NCBI GenBank assembly: GCA_027013165.1
Contig: JALUXV010000515.1
Span: 1-33,539, forward strand
Length of the DNA stretch: 33,539 nt
Direction: 5' to 3'
From: Alteromonadaceae bacterium
GTDB taxonomy: Bacteria > Pseudomonadota > Gammaproteobacteria > Enterobacterales > Alteromonadaceae
Made by a program: the position numbers and the translations under genes. Positions 9,190-16,836 of this stretch are shown here, one piece after another; within the stretch, counting starts at the first letter, position 1, and every line of letters begins with the position of its first letter. A model generated the notes under the pieces. That model made no database searches. It had not been told where the DNA came from and was given only the letters and a program-made list of their open reading frames with translations.

Positions 9190-10986
9190 ATGCAACAATC
9201 GCACATTCGTAATTTCAGTATCATCGCTCATATCGACCACGGTAAATCCACTTTGTCGGATCGTCTTATTCAACACTGTGGTGGCCTTTCTGACCGCGAA
9301 ATGGCGGAACAAGTATTGGACTCAATGGATTTGGAGCGCGAGCGTGGCATTACCATCAAAGCGCAAAGTGTCACCTTGAATTACAAAGCGAAAGATGGGG
9401 AAACCTATCAGCTTAACTTTATCGATACTCCCGGACACGTAGATTTTACCTATGAAGTATCTCGCTCTTTGGCTGCTTGTGAAGGTGCGCTGCTGGTTGT
9501 TGACGCAGGTCAAGGCGTTGAAGCACAAACCCTAGCAAACTGTTACACCGCCATAGAAATGGATATGGAAGTGGTTCCTGTATTGAATAAGATCGACTTG
9601 CCACAGGCTGAACCAGAGCGCGTTGCCGAAGAAATTGAAGACATTGTTGGTATTGATGCTATTGATGCAGTGCGCTGTTCTGCGAAAACAGGGATTGGTA
9701 TCGAAGACGTACTCGAGGTTATCGTTAATGATATCCCTCCGCCAGAAGGTAATCGCGACGCCCCGCTAAAGGCGCTAATTATCGACTCTTGGTTTGATAA
9801 TTATCAAGGTGTTGTATCGTTAGTGCGCATTGTAGAAGGTGAGCTAAGCAAGAAAGACAAGATTCAAATTATGTCGAATGGTCAAACTCACCAAGTCGAC
9901 AAAATAGGTGTATTTACGCCAAAAGCACTAGACACAGGTGTACTTCGAGCGGGTGAAGTAGGCTTTATTATCGCTGGCATCAAAGACATTCAAGGTGCGC
10001 CAGTGGGCGATACCATTACCCTTGCAAAAGACCCTGCTGAAGGCGCGCTTCCTGGGTTTAAAAAAGTTAAACCTCAGGTTTATGCAGGTATTTTCCCGAT
10101 CAGTTCAGATGATTATGAAGATTTCCGAGATGCACTGGGTAAATTGAGCCTGAACGATGCGTCATTATTCTATGAGCCAGAAAGCTCAGCAGCACTTGGT
10201 TTTGGTTTCCGTATCGGGTTCTTGGGTATGCTCCATATGGAAATTATTCAAGAGCGCCTGGAGCGAGAGTATGACCTTGGGCTTATCACCACAGCACCAA
10301 CAGTAATTTATGAAGTAGAAACCACCAAAGGCGAAATCGTCACGGTTGATAACCCTTCTAAGTTACCGCCAGTAAACGATATTGCTGAAATTCGAGAGCC
10401 TCTAGTTGAAGCTAATATTCTTGTGCCTCAAGAATTCTTGGGTAATGTTATTACCCTATGTGTTGAGAAGCGCGGCACCCAAACTAACATGGCATATCAC
10501 GGCAAACAGGTTGCAGTTACCTATGAATTGCCTATGGCCGAGGTAGTGCTCGACTTCTTCGACCGTTTGAAATCAACCAGTCGTGGTTTTGCTTCATTAG
10601 ATTATAATTTCAAGCGCTTCCAAACTTCAGACATGGTGCGGGTGGATATTTTAATTAATGGCGAGCGAGTCGACGCGCTAGCGGTTATCACACACCGAGA
10701 AAACTCTCAAAGCCGTGGCCGCGAGTTAGTTGAAAAACTTCGCGAGCTAATTCCTCGTCAGATGTTTGATATTGCAATACAAGCTGCCATTGGTAATCAC
10801 GTTATTGCTCGCAGTACGGTAAAACAAATGCGCAAAAACGTAATCGCCAAGTGTTATGGTGGTGATGTAAGTCGTAAGAAAAAGCTTTTGCAAAAGCAAA
10901 AGGAAGGGAAGAAAAGAATGAAGCAGGTAGGCAACGTAGAGTTACCACAGGATGCGTTTCTTGCGGTATTGAAGGTAGGTAAATAA
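9190..10986 (+). CDS. lepA: Elongation factor 4 (LepA) ribosome-associated GTPase
   Basis: LepA (EF4) is a translational GTPase acting on the 70S ribosome, with a proposed role in 30S biogenesis or initiation. The 598-residue product is full length. It has G1 AHIDHGKST near the N-terminus, the switch [16 protein letters not shown], domains II and III, an EF-G-like domain V and the LepA-specific C-terminal domain with [20 protein letters not shown]. The order lepA-lepB-rnc-era is that of E. coli. Its stop overlaps the lepB start by one base (TAATG). Confidence 0.98.
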   Translation: MQQSHIRNFSIIAHIDHGKSTLSDRLIQHCGGLSDREMAEQVLDSMDLERERGITIKAQSVTLNYKAKDGETYQLNFIDTPGHVDFTYEVSRSLAACEGALLVVDAGQGVEAQTLANCYTAIEMDMEVVPVLNKIDLPQAEPERVAEEIEDIVGIDAIDAVRCSAKTGIGIEDVLEVIVNDIPPPEGNRDAPLKALIIDSWFDNYQGVVSLVRIVEGELSKKDKIQIMSNGQTHQVDKIGVFTPKALDTGVLRAGEVGFIIAGIKDIQGAPVGDTITLAKDPAEGALPGFKKVKPQVYAGIFPISSDDYEDFRDALGKLSLNDASLFYEPESSAALGFGFRIGFLGMLHMEIIQERLEREYDLGLITTAPTVIYEVETTKGEIVTVDNPSKLPPVNDIAEIREPLVEANILVPQEFLGNVITLCVEKRGTQTNMAYHGKQVAVTYELPMAEVVLDFFDRLKSTSRGFASLDYNFKRFQTSDMVRVDILINGERVDALAVITHRENSQSRGRELVEKLRELIPRQMFDIAIQAAIGNHVIARSTVKQMRKNVIAKCYGGDVSRKKKLLQKQKEGKKRMKQVGNVELPQDAFLAVLKVGK

Positions 10987-11891
10987 TGGCCAATTATTTT
11001 TCATTGATCCTAGTTGCGCTTACTATAGCGTCTGGGTTGATATGGCTCGTTGATAGTCTAGTGTTCGCTCCAAAGCGCAAGGCCCAATTGCAAGCGGCTG
11101 CGGATGCCGAGGGTGCTGAGTATGGTGAGGACCCGCAACTTCCATACATCGTAGACACGGCACAACAGATTTTCCCGATTATTGCTTTTGTACTGGTATT
11201 GAGATCATTTTTATACGAGCCATTCCAAATACCTTCTGGCTCAATGATGCCTACGCTTTTAGTCGGCGATTTTATATTGGTAGAAAAATATGCCTACGGT
11301 GTGAAAGATCCAGTTTTTCGTCACAAGTTTTTAGATACTGGAGCACCAGAGCGCGGAGATGTTGTTGTATTTAAGTATCCCGAAGACACTCGTGTAGACT
11401 ACATCAAACGTGTTGTAGGTCTTCCAGGTGACACTGTGGTTTACGACAACAAGCAAGTGTTTATCAAACCCAAGTGTGAAGGGGCTGCCGATGCTTGTGC
11501 ACCACTGGAAGCCGTACCACTAGAATTTGTGTCTCGTGGAGAGTTCGTTCAGGAAATGACGCAATTGATGCGTTACACGGAAACTTTGGGTGACAGAGAG
11601 CACGATATCCTTCGCCATCCATCAAGAGATGTTTCTCCTGCGCATTTCTATACACAACCGGGTACGCGCAGAAATGAATGGCTAGTACCTGAAGGTAAGT
11701 ATTTTGTACTCGGTGATAATCGAGACAACAGCCGTGACAGTCGTTTCTGGGGCTTTGTTTCTGACGAACACCTAGTGGGTGAAGCCGTAGCCATTTGGAT
11801 TTCTTTTGAATTTGAGCGCAAAGAGTCTGATTTCTTGCCGACTTGGATCCCTACAGGTGTGCGCTTCGATCGCGTAGGTGGCATTGATTAA
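10986..11891 (+). CDS. lepB: Signal peptidase I
   Basis: LepB is the inner-membrane serine/lysine protease that removes signal peptides from exported proteins. The 301-residue product has two N-terminal membrane helices (about 4-27 and 60-74) and the catalytic motifs PSGSMMPTL (nucleophile Ser86) and YIKRVVGLPGD (general base Lys141), then GDNRDNSRDSRFWG in the C-terminal conserved box. The charged loop between the helices (about 29-52) fits the P1 cytosolic loop. It overlaps both neighbours by one base (TAATG), so lepA-lepB-rnc are almost surely translated from one mRNA. Confidence 0.97.
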   Translation: MANYFSLILVALTIASGLIWLVDSLVFAPKRKAQLQAAADAEGAEYGEDPQLPYIVDTAQQIFPIIAFVLVLRSFLYEPFQIPSGSMMPTLLVGDFILVEKYAYGVKDPVFRHKFLDTGAPERGDVVVFKYPEDTRVDYIKRVVGLPGDTVVYDNKQVFIKPKCEGAADACAPLEAVPLEFVSRGEFVQEMTQLMRYTETLGDREHDILRHPSRDVSPAHFYTQPGTRRNEWLVPEGKYFVLGDNRDNSRDSRFWGFVSDEHLVGEAVAIWISFEFERKESDFLPTWIPTGVRFDRVGGID

Positions 11892-12580
11892 TGCTGGGAA
11901 TTGACAAGTACCGCAAGCTATATAAAGCGATAGGTTATACCTTTACAAACGAAGCTCTGCTTGCACAGGCACTCACACATCGCAGCGCCTCTAAGCAGCA
12001 TAATGAGCGCTTAGAGTTCTTGGGTGATGCAATATTAGGGATGGTTATCGCAGATACCTTGTATGCGCGATTTCCTAATGTTCCGGAAGGTAAGCTTACT
12101 CGGATGCGATCAACGCTGGTTAAAGGTGAAACCCTTGCTGAGTTAGCTCGCGAGGCCAGTATGGGCGATTTATTAAAGCTAGGGCCAGGTGAGCTTAAAA
12201 GTGGCGGGCATCGCAGAAGCTCTATCCTTGCAGACGTAGTCGAAGCTGTGCTTGGTGCAATTTACCTAGATTCCGGTATCGATGAAGTACGCAAGGTTAT
12301 TTTAACCTTGTGGAAAACGAGAATCGCTGGGTTAGATCCTAATGCACACCCGAAAGACAGTAAAACCCGATTACAAGAATACCTTCAATCGCGTAAAAGT
12401 CCGCTGCCAGAATACACTGTAGTAAGTGTGTCTGGGAAAGACCACGATCAAACCTTTACGGTAAGTTGCAAAATCACTGAGTTTTCTCGTGACGTTATCG
12501 CCACTGGAAACAGCCGTAGAAAAGCCGAGCAGGAAGCCGCACGTTTAACGTTGGAGAAATTAGATGACGCAGCCAACTAG
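11891..12580 (+). CDS. rnc: Ribonuclease III
   Basis: RNase III cuts double-stranded RNA, including the rRNA precursor and many mRNA stems. The 229-residue product shows the signature [11 protein letters not shown] (about 39-49) with catalytic acidic residues, the second acidic cluster [16 protein letters not shown], and a C-terminal dsRNA-binding domain from [13 protein letters not shown] to [12 protein letters not shown]-like residues. The 3' end overlaps era by 17 bases. In E. coli RNase III cuts the leader of its own operon; no such stem was identified here. Confidence 0.97.
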   Translation: MLGIDKYRKLYKAIGYTFTNEALLAQALTHRSASKQHNERLEFLGDAILGMVIADTLYARFPNVPEGKLTRMRSTLVKGETLAELAREASMGDLLKLGPGELKSGGHRRSSILADVVEAVLGAIYLDSGIDEVRKVILTLWKTRIAGLDPNAHPKDSKTRLQEYLQSRKSPLPEYTVVSVSGKDHDQTFTVSCKITEFSRDVIATGNSRRKAEQEAARLTLEKLDDAAN

Positions 12581-13493
12581 TGGCATGCATAGCGGTGAAA
12601 CTCGTTGTGGCTTAGTGGCTATTGTAGGGCGCCCAAATGTAGGGAAGTCGACGCTTCTCAACCGTTTGCTCGGTCAAAAGGTCAGTATTACTTCACGCAA
12701 GCCTCAAACGACTCGACATCGTATCTTAGGTATTGATACCGAGGGTGATTATCAAGCGATTTACGTCGACACACCTGGATTACACCACGACGAAAAGCGT
12801 GCGATTAACCGTTATATGAACCGTGCAGCTCAGAGTTCTTTGGCGGAAGTAGGCTTGGTCCTAATGGTGGTTGAAGGCTCTCGCTGGAACCCAGAAGACG
12901 ATTTAGTGTTGTCGAAAGTTAAAGACTCAGGTTTACCTTGCTATCTCATCGTCAATAAGATGGACAAGGTCGACGACAAAGAAGCGTTTATGGTGCACTT
13001 GCAAGCCCTTGCCGAGAAACACGCATTCGCGCACATCATTCCAATTAGTGCTAAACAAGGCAAGATGGTAGACGATATTCGCCAATTAGTTGCTGACAGT
13101 TTACCGCCTAGCGAATTTTTCTTCCCTGAAGATTACATTACCGACCGCTCAAGTCGATTTATGGCTGCGGAAATTATTCGTGAAAAACTGATGCGTTTTA
13201 CCGGTGACGAACTTCCATATTCCACCACGGTAGAGATTGAACAGTTTAAGTTAGCCGACAACGGTGTTTACCGCATTAATGGGTTAATTCTTGTTGAGCG
13301 CGAAACACAAAAACGCATGGTGATAGGAAAGGGTGGTAAACACCTTAAAACGATTGGTGAACAAGCCCGTAAGGATATGGAAAACTTGTTCGATAACAAA
13401 GTATTTCTAGAGCTTTGGGTTAAAGTGAAACAAGGATGGGCAGACGATGAGCGAGCACTTCGGTCATTGGGTTATGGCGAAGACAGAGGTTAA
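12564..13493 (+). CDS. era: GTPase Era, 30S ribosome assembly
   Basis: Era binds the 3' end of 16S rRNA and supports 30S maturation. The 309-residue product has the G1 loop GRPNVGKS (about 22-29), switch residues [22 protein letters not shown], and a C-terminal KH domain around [19 protein letters not shown]. The start at 12564 lies inside rnc; a second ATG at 12585 is possible but less usual. The next gene is pdxH, 15 bases on, instead of recO. Confidence 0.96.
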   Translation: MTQPTSGMHSGETRCGLVAIVGRPNVGKSTLLNRLLGQKVSITSRKPQTTRHRILGIDTEGDYQAIYVDTPGLHHDEKRAINRYMNRAAQSSLAEVGLVLMVVEGSRWNPEDDLVLSKVKDSGLPCYLIVNKMDKVDDKEAFMVHLQALAEKHAFAHIIPISAKQGKMVDDIRQLVADSLPPSEFFFPEDYITDRSSRFMAAEIIREKLMRFTGDELPYSTTVEIEQFKLADNGVYRINGLILVERETQKRMVIGKGGKHLKTIGEQARKDMENLFDNKVFLELWVKVKQGWADDERALRSLGYGEDRG

Positions 13494-13508
13494 TACGAGG
13501 GATTTTTT

Positions 13509-14147
13509 ATGGCGTTAAGTGACCTACGCAGGCAGTATTCAAAAGGGACATTGTCAGAGCGCGATTTAACCCCAAACCCTATTACCTTATTTAATCAGTG
13601 GCTGAATGACACTATAGAAACTCAGTTCCCTGATCCTACCGCCATGACCCTTGCTACCGTTTCTGACCAAGGGCAGCCGTCGCAACGCATTGTTTTGCTT
13701 AAAGACGTTACTGATGCAGGATTTGTGTTTTTCACCAATTTAGGCAGCCGCAAAGCGAAAGAGTTGTCAAACAACCCTAAAGTGTCCTGTCATTTCCCTT
13801 GGTTTTTTATGGAACGTCAAATACGCGTTTGTGGTGTGGTCGAAAAACTCTCGTTAAAAGAAAACGCGAACTACTTTTTTTCTCGCCCCAAAGAAAGTCA
13901 ATTGGCAGCGTTTGCATCAAAGCAAAGCAAACCTATTAGCAGTCGTGAATTGCTCATGACACAGTTTTCTCAACTAAAAGAAAAGTTCGCCAACAAAGAT
14001 TTGCCAGTTCCTGACTTTTGGGGCGGCTTTCGAATAGTGCCCCACCAAATTGAATTTTGGCAGGGTGGCGAAGACAGACTTCACGATAGGTTTGAATATA
14101 ATAAGCAAGCCGATGGATCGTGGACAATACAGCGCTTAATGCCTTAG
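13509..14147 (+). CDS. pdxH: Pyridoxamine 5'-phosphate oxidase
   Basis: PdxH uses FMN and oxygen to turn pyridoxine or pyridoxamine 5'-phosphate into pyridoxal 5'-phosphate, the last step of B6 synthesis. The 212-residue product matches the family in length and motifs: MTLATVSDQGQPSQRIVLLKD, FFTNLGSRKAKEL, FPWFFMERQIRVCGVVEKL for FMN binding, and the C-terminal FWQGGEDRLHDRFEY with the substrate-binding Arg/His. GAGGG lies 8 bases before the start. The gene follows era directly. In E. coli the PLP gene after era-recO is pdxJ, so a different B6 gene occupies the neighbourhood here. Confidence 0.96.
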   Translation: MALSDLRRQYSKGTLSERDLTPNPITLFNQWLNDTIETQFPDPTAMTLATVSDQGQPSQRIVLLKDVTDAGFVFFTNLGSRKAKELSNNPKVSCHFPWFFMERQIRVCGVVEKLSLKENANYFFSRPKESQLAAFASKQSKPISSRELLMTQFSQLKEKFANKDLPVPDFWGGFRIVPHQIEFWQGGEDRLHDRFEYNKQADGSWTIQRLMP

Positions 14148-14168
14148 TGCTACATTGGTGAGGCAAAC

Positions 14169-14987
14169 GTGATTGATAGCCACTGTCACCTAGACCTACC
14201 TCAGTTATTTTCTTCTGTTGATTCAGTACTCGAACGAGCCAAAAGCAAGGGTATCACTCGATTATTGATACCAGGTACCACGCCTAACGGATGGCACCGT
14301 CAACAAGTGTTGGTAAATAGCAATGTATCCGACATTGATATCGACATTGCCCTAGGGATCCATCCTTATTTTATCGAACAATGTGAACTCAAACCTGCAT
14401 TAGACACTTTGGAAACACTGTTGAGAAATAATAAGAATGTGGCTGCCGTGGGTGAAATAGGGATCGACACTGCTATCAATTGCCCGTTACATATTCAACA
14501 TGACGTACTCAATGCACAACTATCTTTAGCTAAACGCTATCGTTTGCCGGTGATACTCCATCATAGAAAAAGTCATCATTTACTTTTGGCTGCGTTAAAA
14601 CAACGCCAATTTGACAGTGGGGGTGTGGTTCACGCATTTTCTGGCAGCGTAGAAGTGGCAATGCAGTACATTGAAAAGGGATTTTATGTGGGCATAGGAG
14701 GGACAATAACTTATCCCAGAGGCGCAAAAACTCGGGCTAGTGTAAAAGCGCTATTCGGTGAATTTTCAGACCGCATATTACTCGAAACTGATTCGCCTGA
14801 TATGCCTATGCACGGTAGACAAGGACAGACAAACGAACCAGCGTACTTGATAGATGTAGTCAATGGTTTAGCAGAACTACTTGAGCAGGACGCCAGCCAT
14901 ATCATTGATATTACAACAGCCAATTACCATAGGCTGTTTCACCGTGATGGTTTATCTAACCCAACTAAAAAAACTCTGGCTTTATAG
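14169..14987 (+). CDS. TatD-family metal-dependent hydrolase, YjjV type
   Basis: TatD-family enzymes are TIM-barrel, divalent-metal phosphohydrolases, several of which are DNA 3'-exonucleases. The 272-residue product carries the metal ligands in order: DSHCHLD at the N-terminus, the Glu of AVGEIGID, VILHHRKSH, VHAFSGS and LLETDSPDMPM. The stretch GIGGTITYPRGAKTR and the ending resemble E. coli YjjV more than TatD or YcfH, and yjjV lies near ytjB-serB in E. coli too. The start is GTG with GTGAGG upstream. The last 49 bases overlap the convergent ytjB-like gene, so mRNAs of both must be antisense to each other there. Confidence 0.88.
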   Translation: MIDSHCHLDLPQLFSSVDSVLERAKSKGITRLLIPGTTPNGWHRQQVLVNSNVSDIDIDIALGIHPYFIEQCELKPALDTLETLLRNNKNVAAVGEIGIDTAINCPLHIQHDVLNAQLSLAKRYRLPVILHHRKSHHLLLAALKQRQFDSGGVVHAFSGSVEVAMQYIEKGFYVGIGGTITYPRGAKTRASVKALFGEFSDRILLETDSPDMPMHGRQGQTNEPAYLIDVVNGLAELLEQDASHIIDITTANYHRLFHRDGLSNPTKKTLAL

Positions 14988-15562
14988 AAAGTACGAGTAG
15001 CGTACACGCCAAGAATAAAGCACAGCATGGCAAGCACTACAACAAGCTGCTCTTGTTGTGCTCGTATCTCTAGAGGTTTAACTAATAGGGCTTCTGAATC
15101 TAATACGACTCTCAAATAACCCACTACTGAGCCGTCTGTAGATAGCACGTTTTCCAAGTAAATCGTTGGTGGAAGGGATGTATTTTGCAGTAAAGAAACA
15201 ACACTGTCGTGTTGGGCTAAAGGGGCTAAATGCACGCCTTTTTCATCGTATATAGTGACTGACGTAATTAACGGGTCGCTGGTGAATTTAGTTACCATGC
15301 TAAGTAGCACATCTGTATTTTTACTTTGCAGGGGGGCTGCGATCAGTGAAGCGTACTGAGCGGTGAGTGCTTTGCCTGGTTGGGACGTCTGCACATCAAG
15401 CCACTGCGCTTGGTAGCGCTGAAATAACAAGAAAAATGCAATGAGTAAACCAATACTGATGCTGAACATCAGTGTGTGTACAACCCGTTTAAATGCAGTG
15501 TATGTTGAGTGTGGATTTGCAAAGTGAATCAGGGTGTTTTGTTTTTTTTCTTTTGAGAGCAT
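14939..15562 (-). CDS. YtjB/Smp-family inner-membrane protein
   Basis: Product of 207 residues with a basic N-terminus, a first membrane helix at about 31-49 (FSISIGLLIAFFLLFQ), an extracytoplasmic domain of about 120 residues, and a second helix near 170-190 (VVVLAMLCFILGVYATR). This is the arrangement of the YtjB/Smp (AhpA) family, whose gene is divergent from serB in E. coli as it is here. The periplasmic segment resembles a sensor fold, but no HAMP or catalytic output domain follows. Function in the family is unclear. The 3' end overlaps the TatD-type gene. Confidence 0.82.
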   Translation of the reverse strand: MLSKEKKQNTLIHFANPHSTYTAFKRVVHTLMFSISIGLLIAFFLLFQRYQAQWLDVQTSQPGKALTAQYASLIAAPLQSKNTDVLLSMVTKFTSDPLITSVTIYDEKGVHLAPLAQHDSVVSLLQNTSLPPTIYLENVLSTDGSVVGYLRVVLDSEALLVKPLEIRAQQEQLVVVLAMLCFILGVYATRTFYKARVFLVGLDKPSR

Positions 15563-15694
15563 GTAGCTTTTTCAATAATTTACCATTTTCTAGCTCCCAC
15601 AGTAGGTTAATTTTAGATATTTTCCAAGTACGTATTTTAACTGGCTCTGACTTTGGTTAGCATATGTTCACGCTTACTCCGTTCAATACTATCG

Positions 15695-16672
15695 ATGTTT
15701 AACTCCCTATTTAGTGATCTCAACGAAAGCGCTAAACATAGCGCTGCATATTTAAAAAACTCCCTCAGTCCCATTGAATACGAGGAAGGGCTGGCTACTC
15801 TTACCCTAGTAGGGCAAGCAATGACGCTTCACAGTGTCGAGTTAGTGCTTACTGCTCTTGAAGACATAGTAAAACCAAAAGTTATTGGTTTACACGCCTT
15901 AGATGGTTACTTTGGCGATAGTGTGGTGGTTGTGCAATGTGAACCTGTAACTATTGCTCATGATGCCCTAGCGCTTCGATTAGAAGACGTAGCCCTTTCG
16001 CTTCACCTTAATGTGGGATTACAGCACCAACAACCAACACTTTCAGAACCGGGTTTACTGGTTATGGATATGGACAGTACGCTTATATCCATAGAGTGTA
16101 TTGATGAAATCGCAAAGTTGGCCGGTGTAGGTGAGGAGGTCTCAAATGTGACAGCCCGAGCTATGCGCGGTGAGATAGCGTTTAATGATAGCTTGATACA
16201 TCGTGTGGCTTGTTTAAAGGGCGTAAGTGTGGATAAGCTTCTGCAAATCAGAAATGGTATTCCTTTGATGCCAGGTGTACAAAGCCTTACGCAAACACTT
16301 GCAGAAAATGGCTGGAAAATGGCCATTGCCTCGGGCGGTTTTACCTATTTTGCCGATTATCTCAGAGACCGACTCGGATTAGATGCAGCAGTCTCCAATA
16401 CCTTGGGTGAGGAAAATGGCACGCTAACTGGAGAAGTGATTGGTGACATTATCAATGCCCAAGTAAAAGCCGACACGGTTCGAGCACTATCAGCGCAATG
16501 GAATATACCAAATACTCAAACCGTTGCCTTAGGTGACGGTGCAAACGACTTGGTGATGATGGAAGAAGCTGCCCTTGGTGTAGCCTGTCATGGTAAGCCT
16601 GTGGTGAATCAAAAAGCAGATGTGGCTATACGTTTTGGTGGACTCCACAATATGCTGTATTTCATGCGATAA
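15695..16672 (+). CDS. serB: Phosphoserine phosphatase
   Basis: SerB hydrolyses O-phosphoserine, the last step of serine synthesis. The 325-residue product has an N-terminal extension of about 115 residues as in E. coli SerB, then the HAD-superfamily core: VMDMDSTLISIECIDEIA (nucleophile Asp125, acid Asp127), ASGGFTYFADYLRD, and GDGANDLVMM. The ATG at 15695 was preferred to the TTG at 15653 because the longer form adds residues not typical of the family; neither has a clear ribosome binding site. TTTTAA and TAGCAT 17 bases apart at about 15635-15663 could be the promoter, which would also exclude the TTG. Confidence 0.95.
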   Translation: MFNSLFSDLNESAKHSAAYLKNSLSPIEYEEGLATLTLVGQAMTLHSVELVLTALEDIVKPKVIGLHALDGYFGDSVVVVQCEPVTIAHDALALRLEDVALSLHLNVGLQHQQPTLSEPGLLVMDMDSTLISIECIDEIAKLAGVGEEVSNVTARAMRGEIAFNDSLIHRVACLKGVSVDKLLQIRNGIPLMPGVQSLTQTLAENGWKMAIASGGFTYFADYLRDRLGLDAAVSNTLGEENGTLTGEVIGDIINAQVKADTVRALSAQWNIPNTQTVALGDGANDLVMMEEAALGVACHGKPVVNQKADVAIRFGGLHNMLYFMR

Positions 16673-16756
16673 GTGCTAAAAAAAGAGTGTTTGGGATCCG
16701 CGATATTGGGCGACTATGCTAATCGTGTTTTGACATACTAGATAGGTAGCCGTGGA

Positions 16757-16825
16757 TTTTTTACTGCCATCTAAGGCAGGGATCCCGAGCCAAGCCCCAT
16801 GGATGGGGCTAGCGTGCTGTAAAAA
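16757..16825. repeat. Compound palindromic intergenic element between serB and the large PilZ gene
   Basis: Two hairpins lie in tandem: CTGCC/GGCAG (16764-16768, 16775-16779) and the stronger AGCCCCAT/ATGGGGCT (16793-16800, 16803-16810). They are framed by TTTTTTAC (16757-16764) and GTAAAAA (16819-16825), which can pair and close the whole as a cruciform. It resembles the palindromic 'CATGGATG' intergenic repeats scattered in many gammaproteobacteria, and sits between convergent genes, where it may act as a bidirectional terminator. Only this copy is in the window. Confidence 0.55.
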
Positions 16826-16836
16826 GTTCGCGATGT

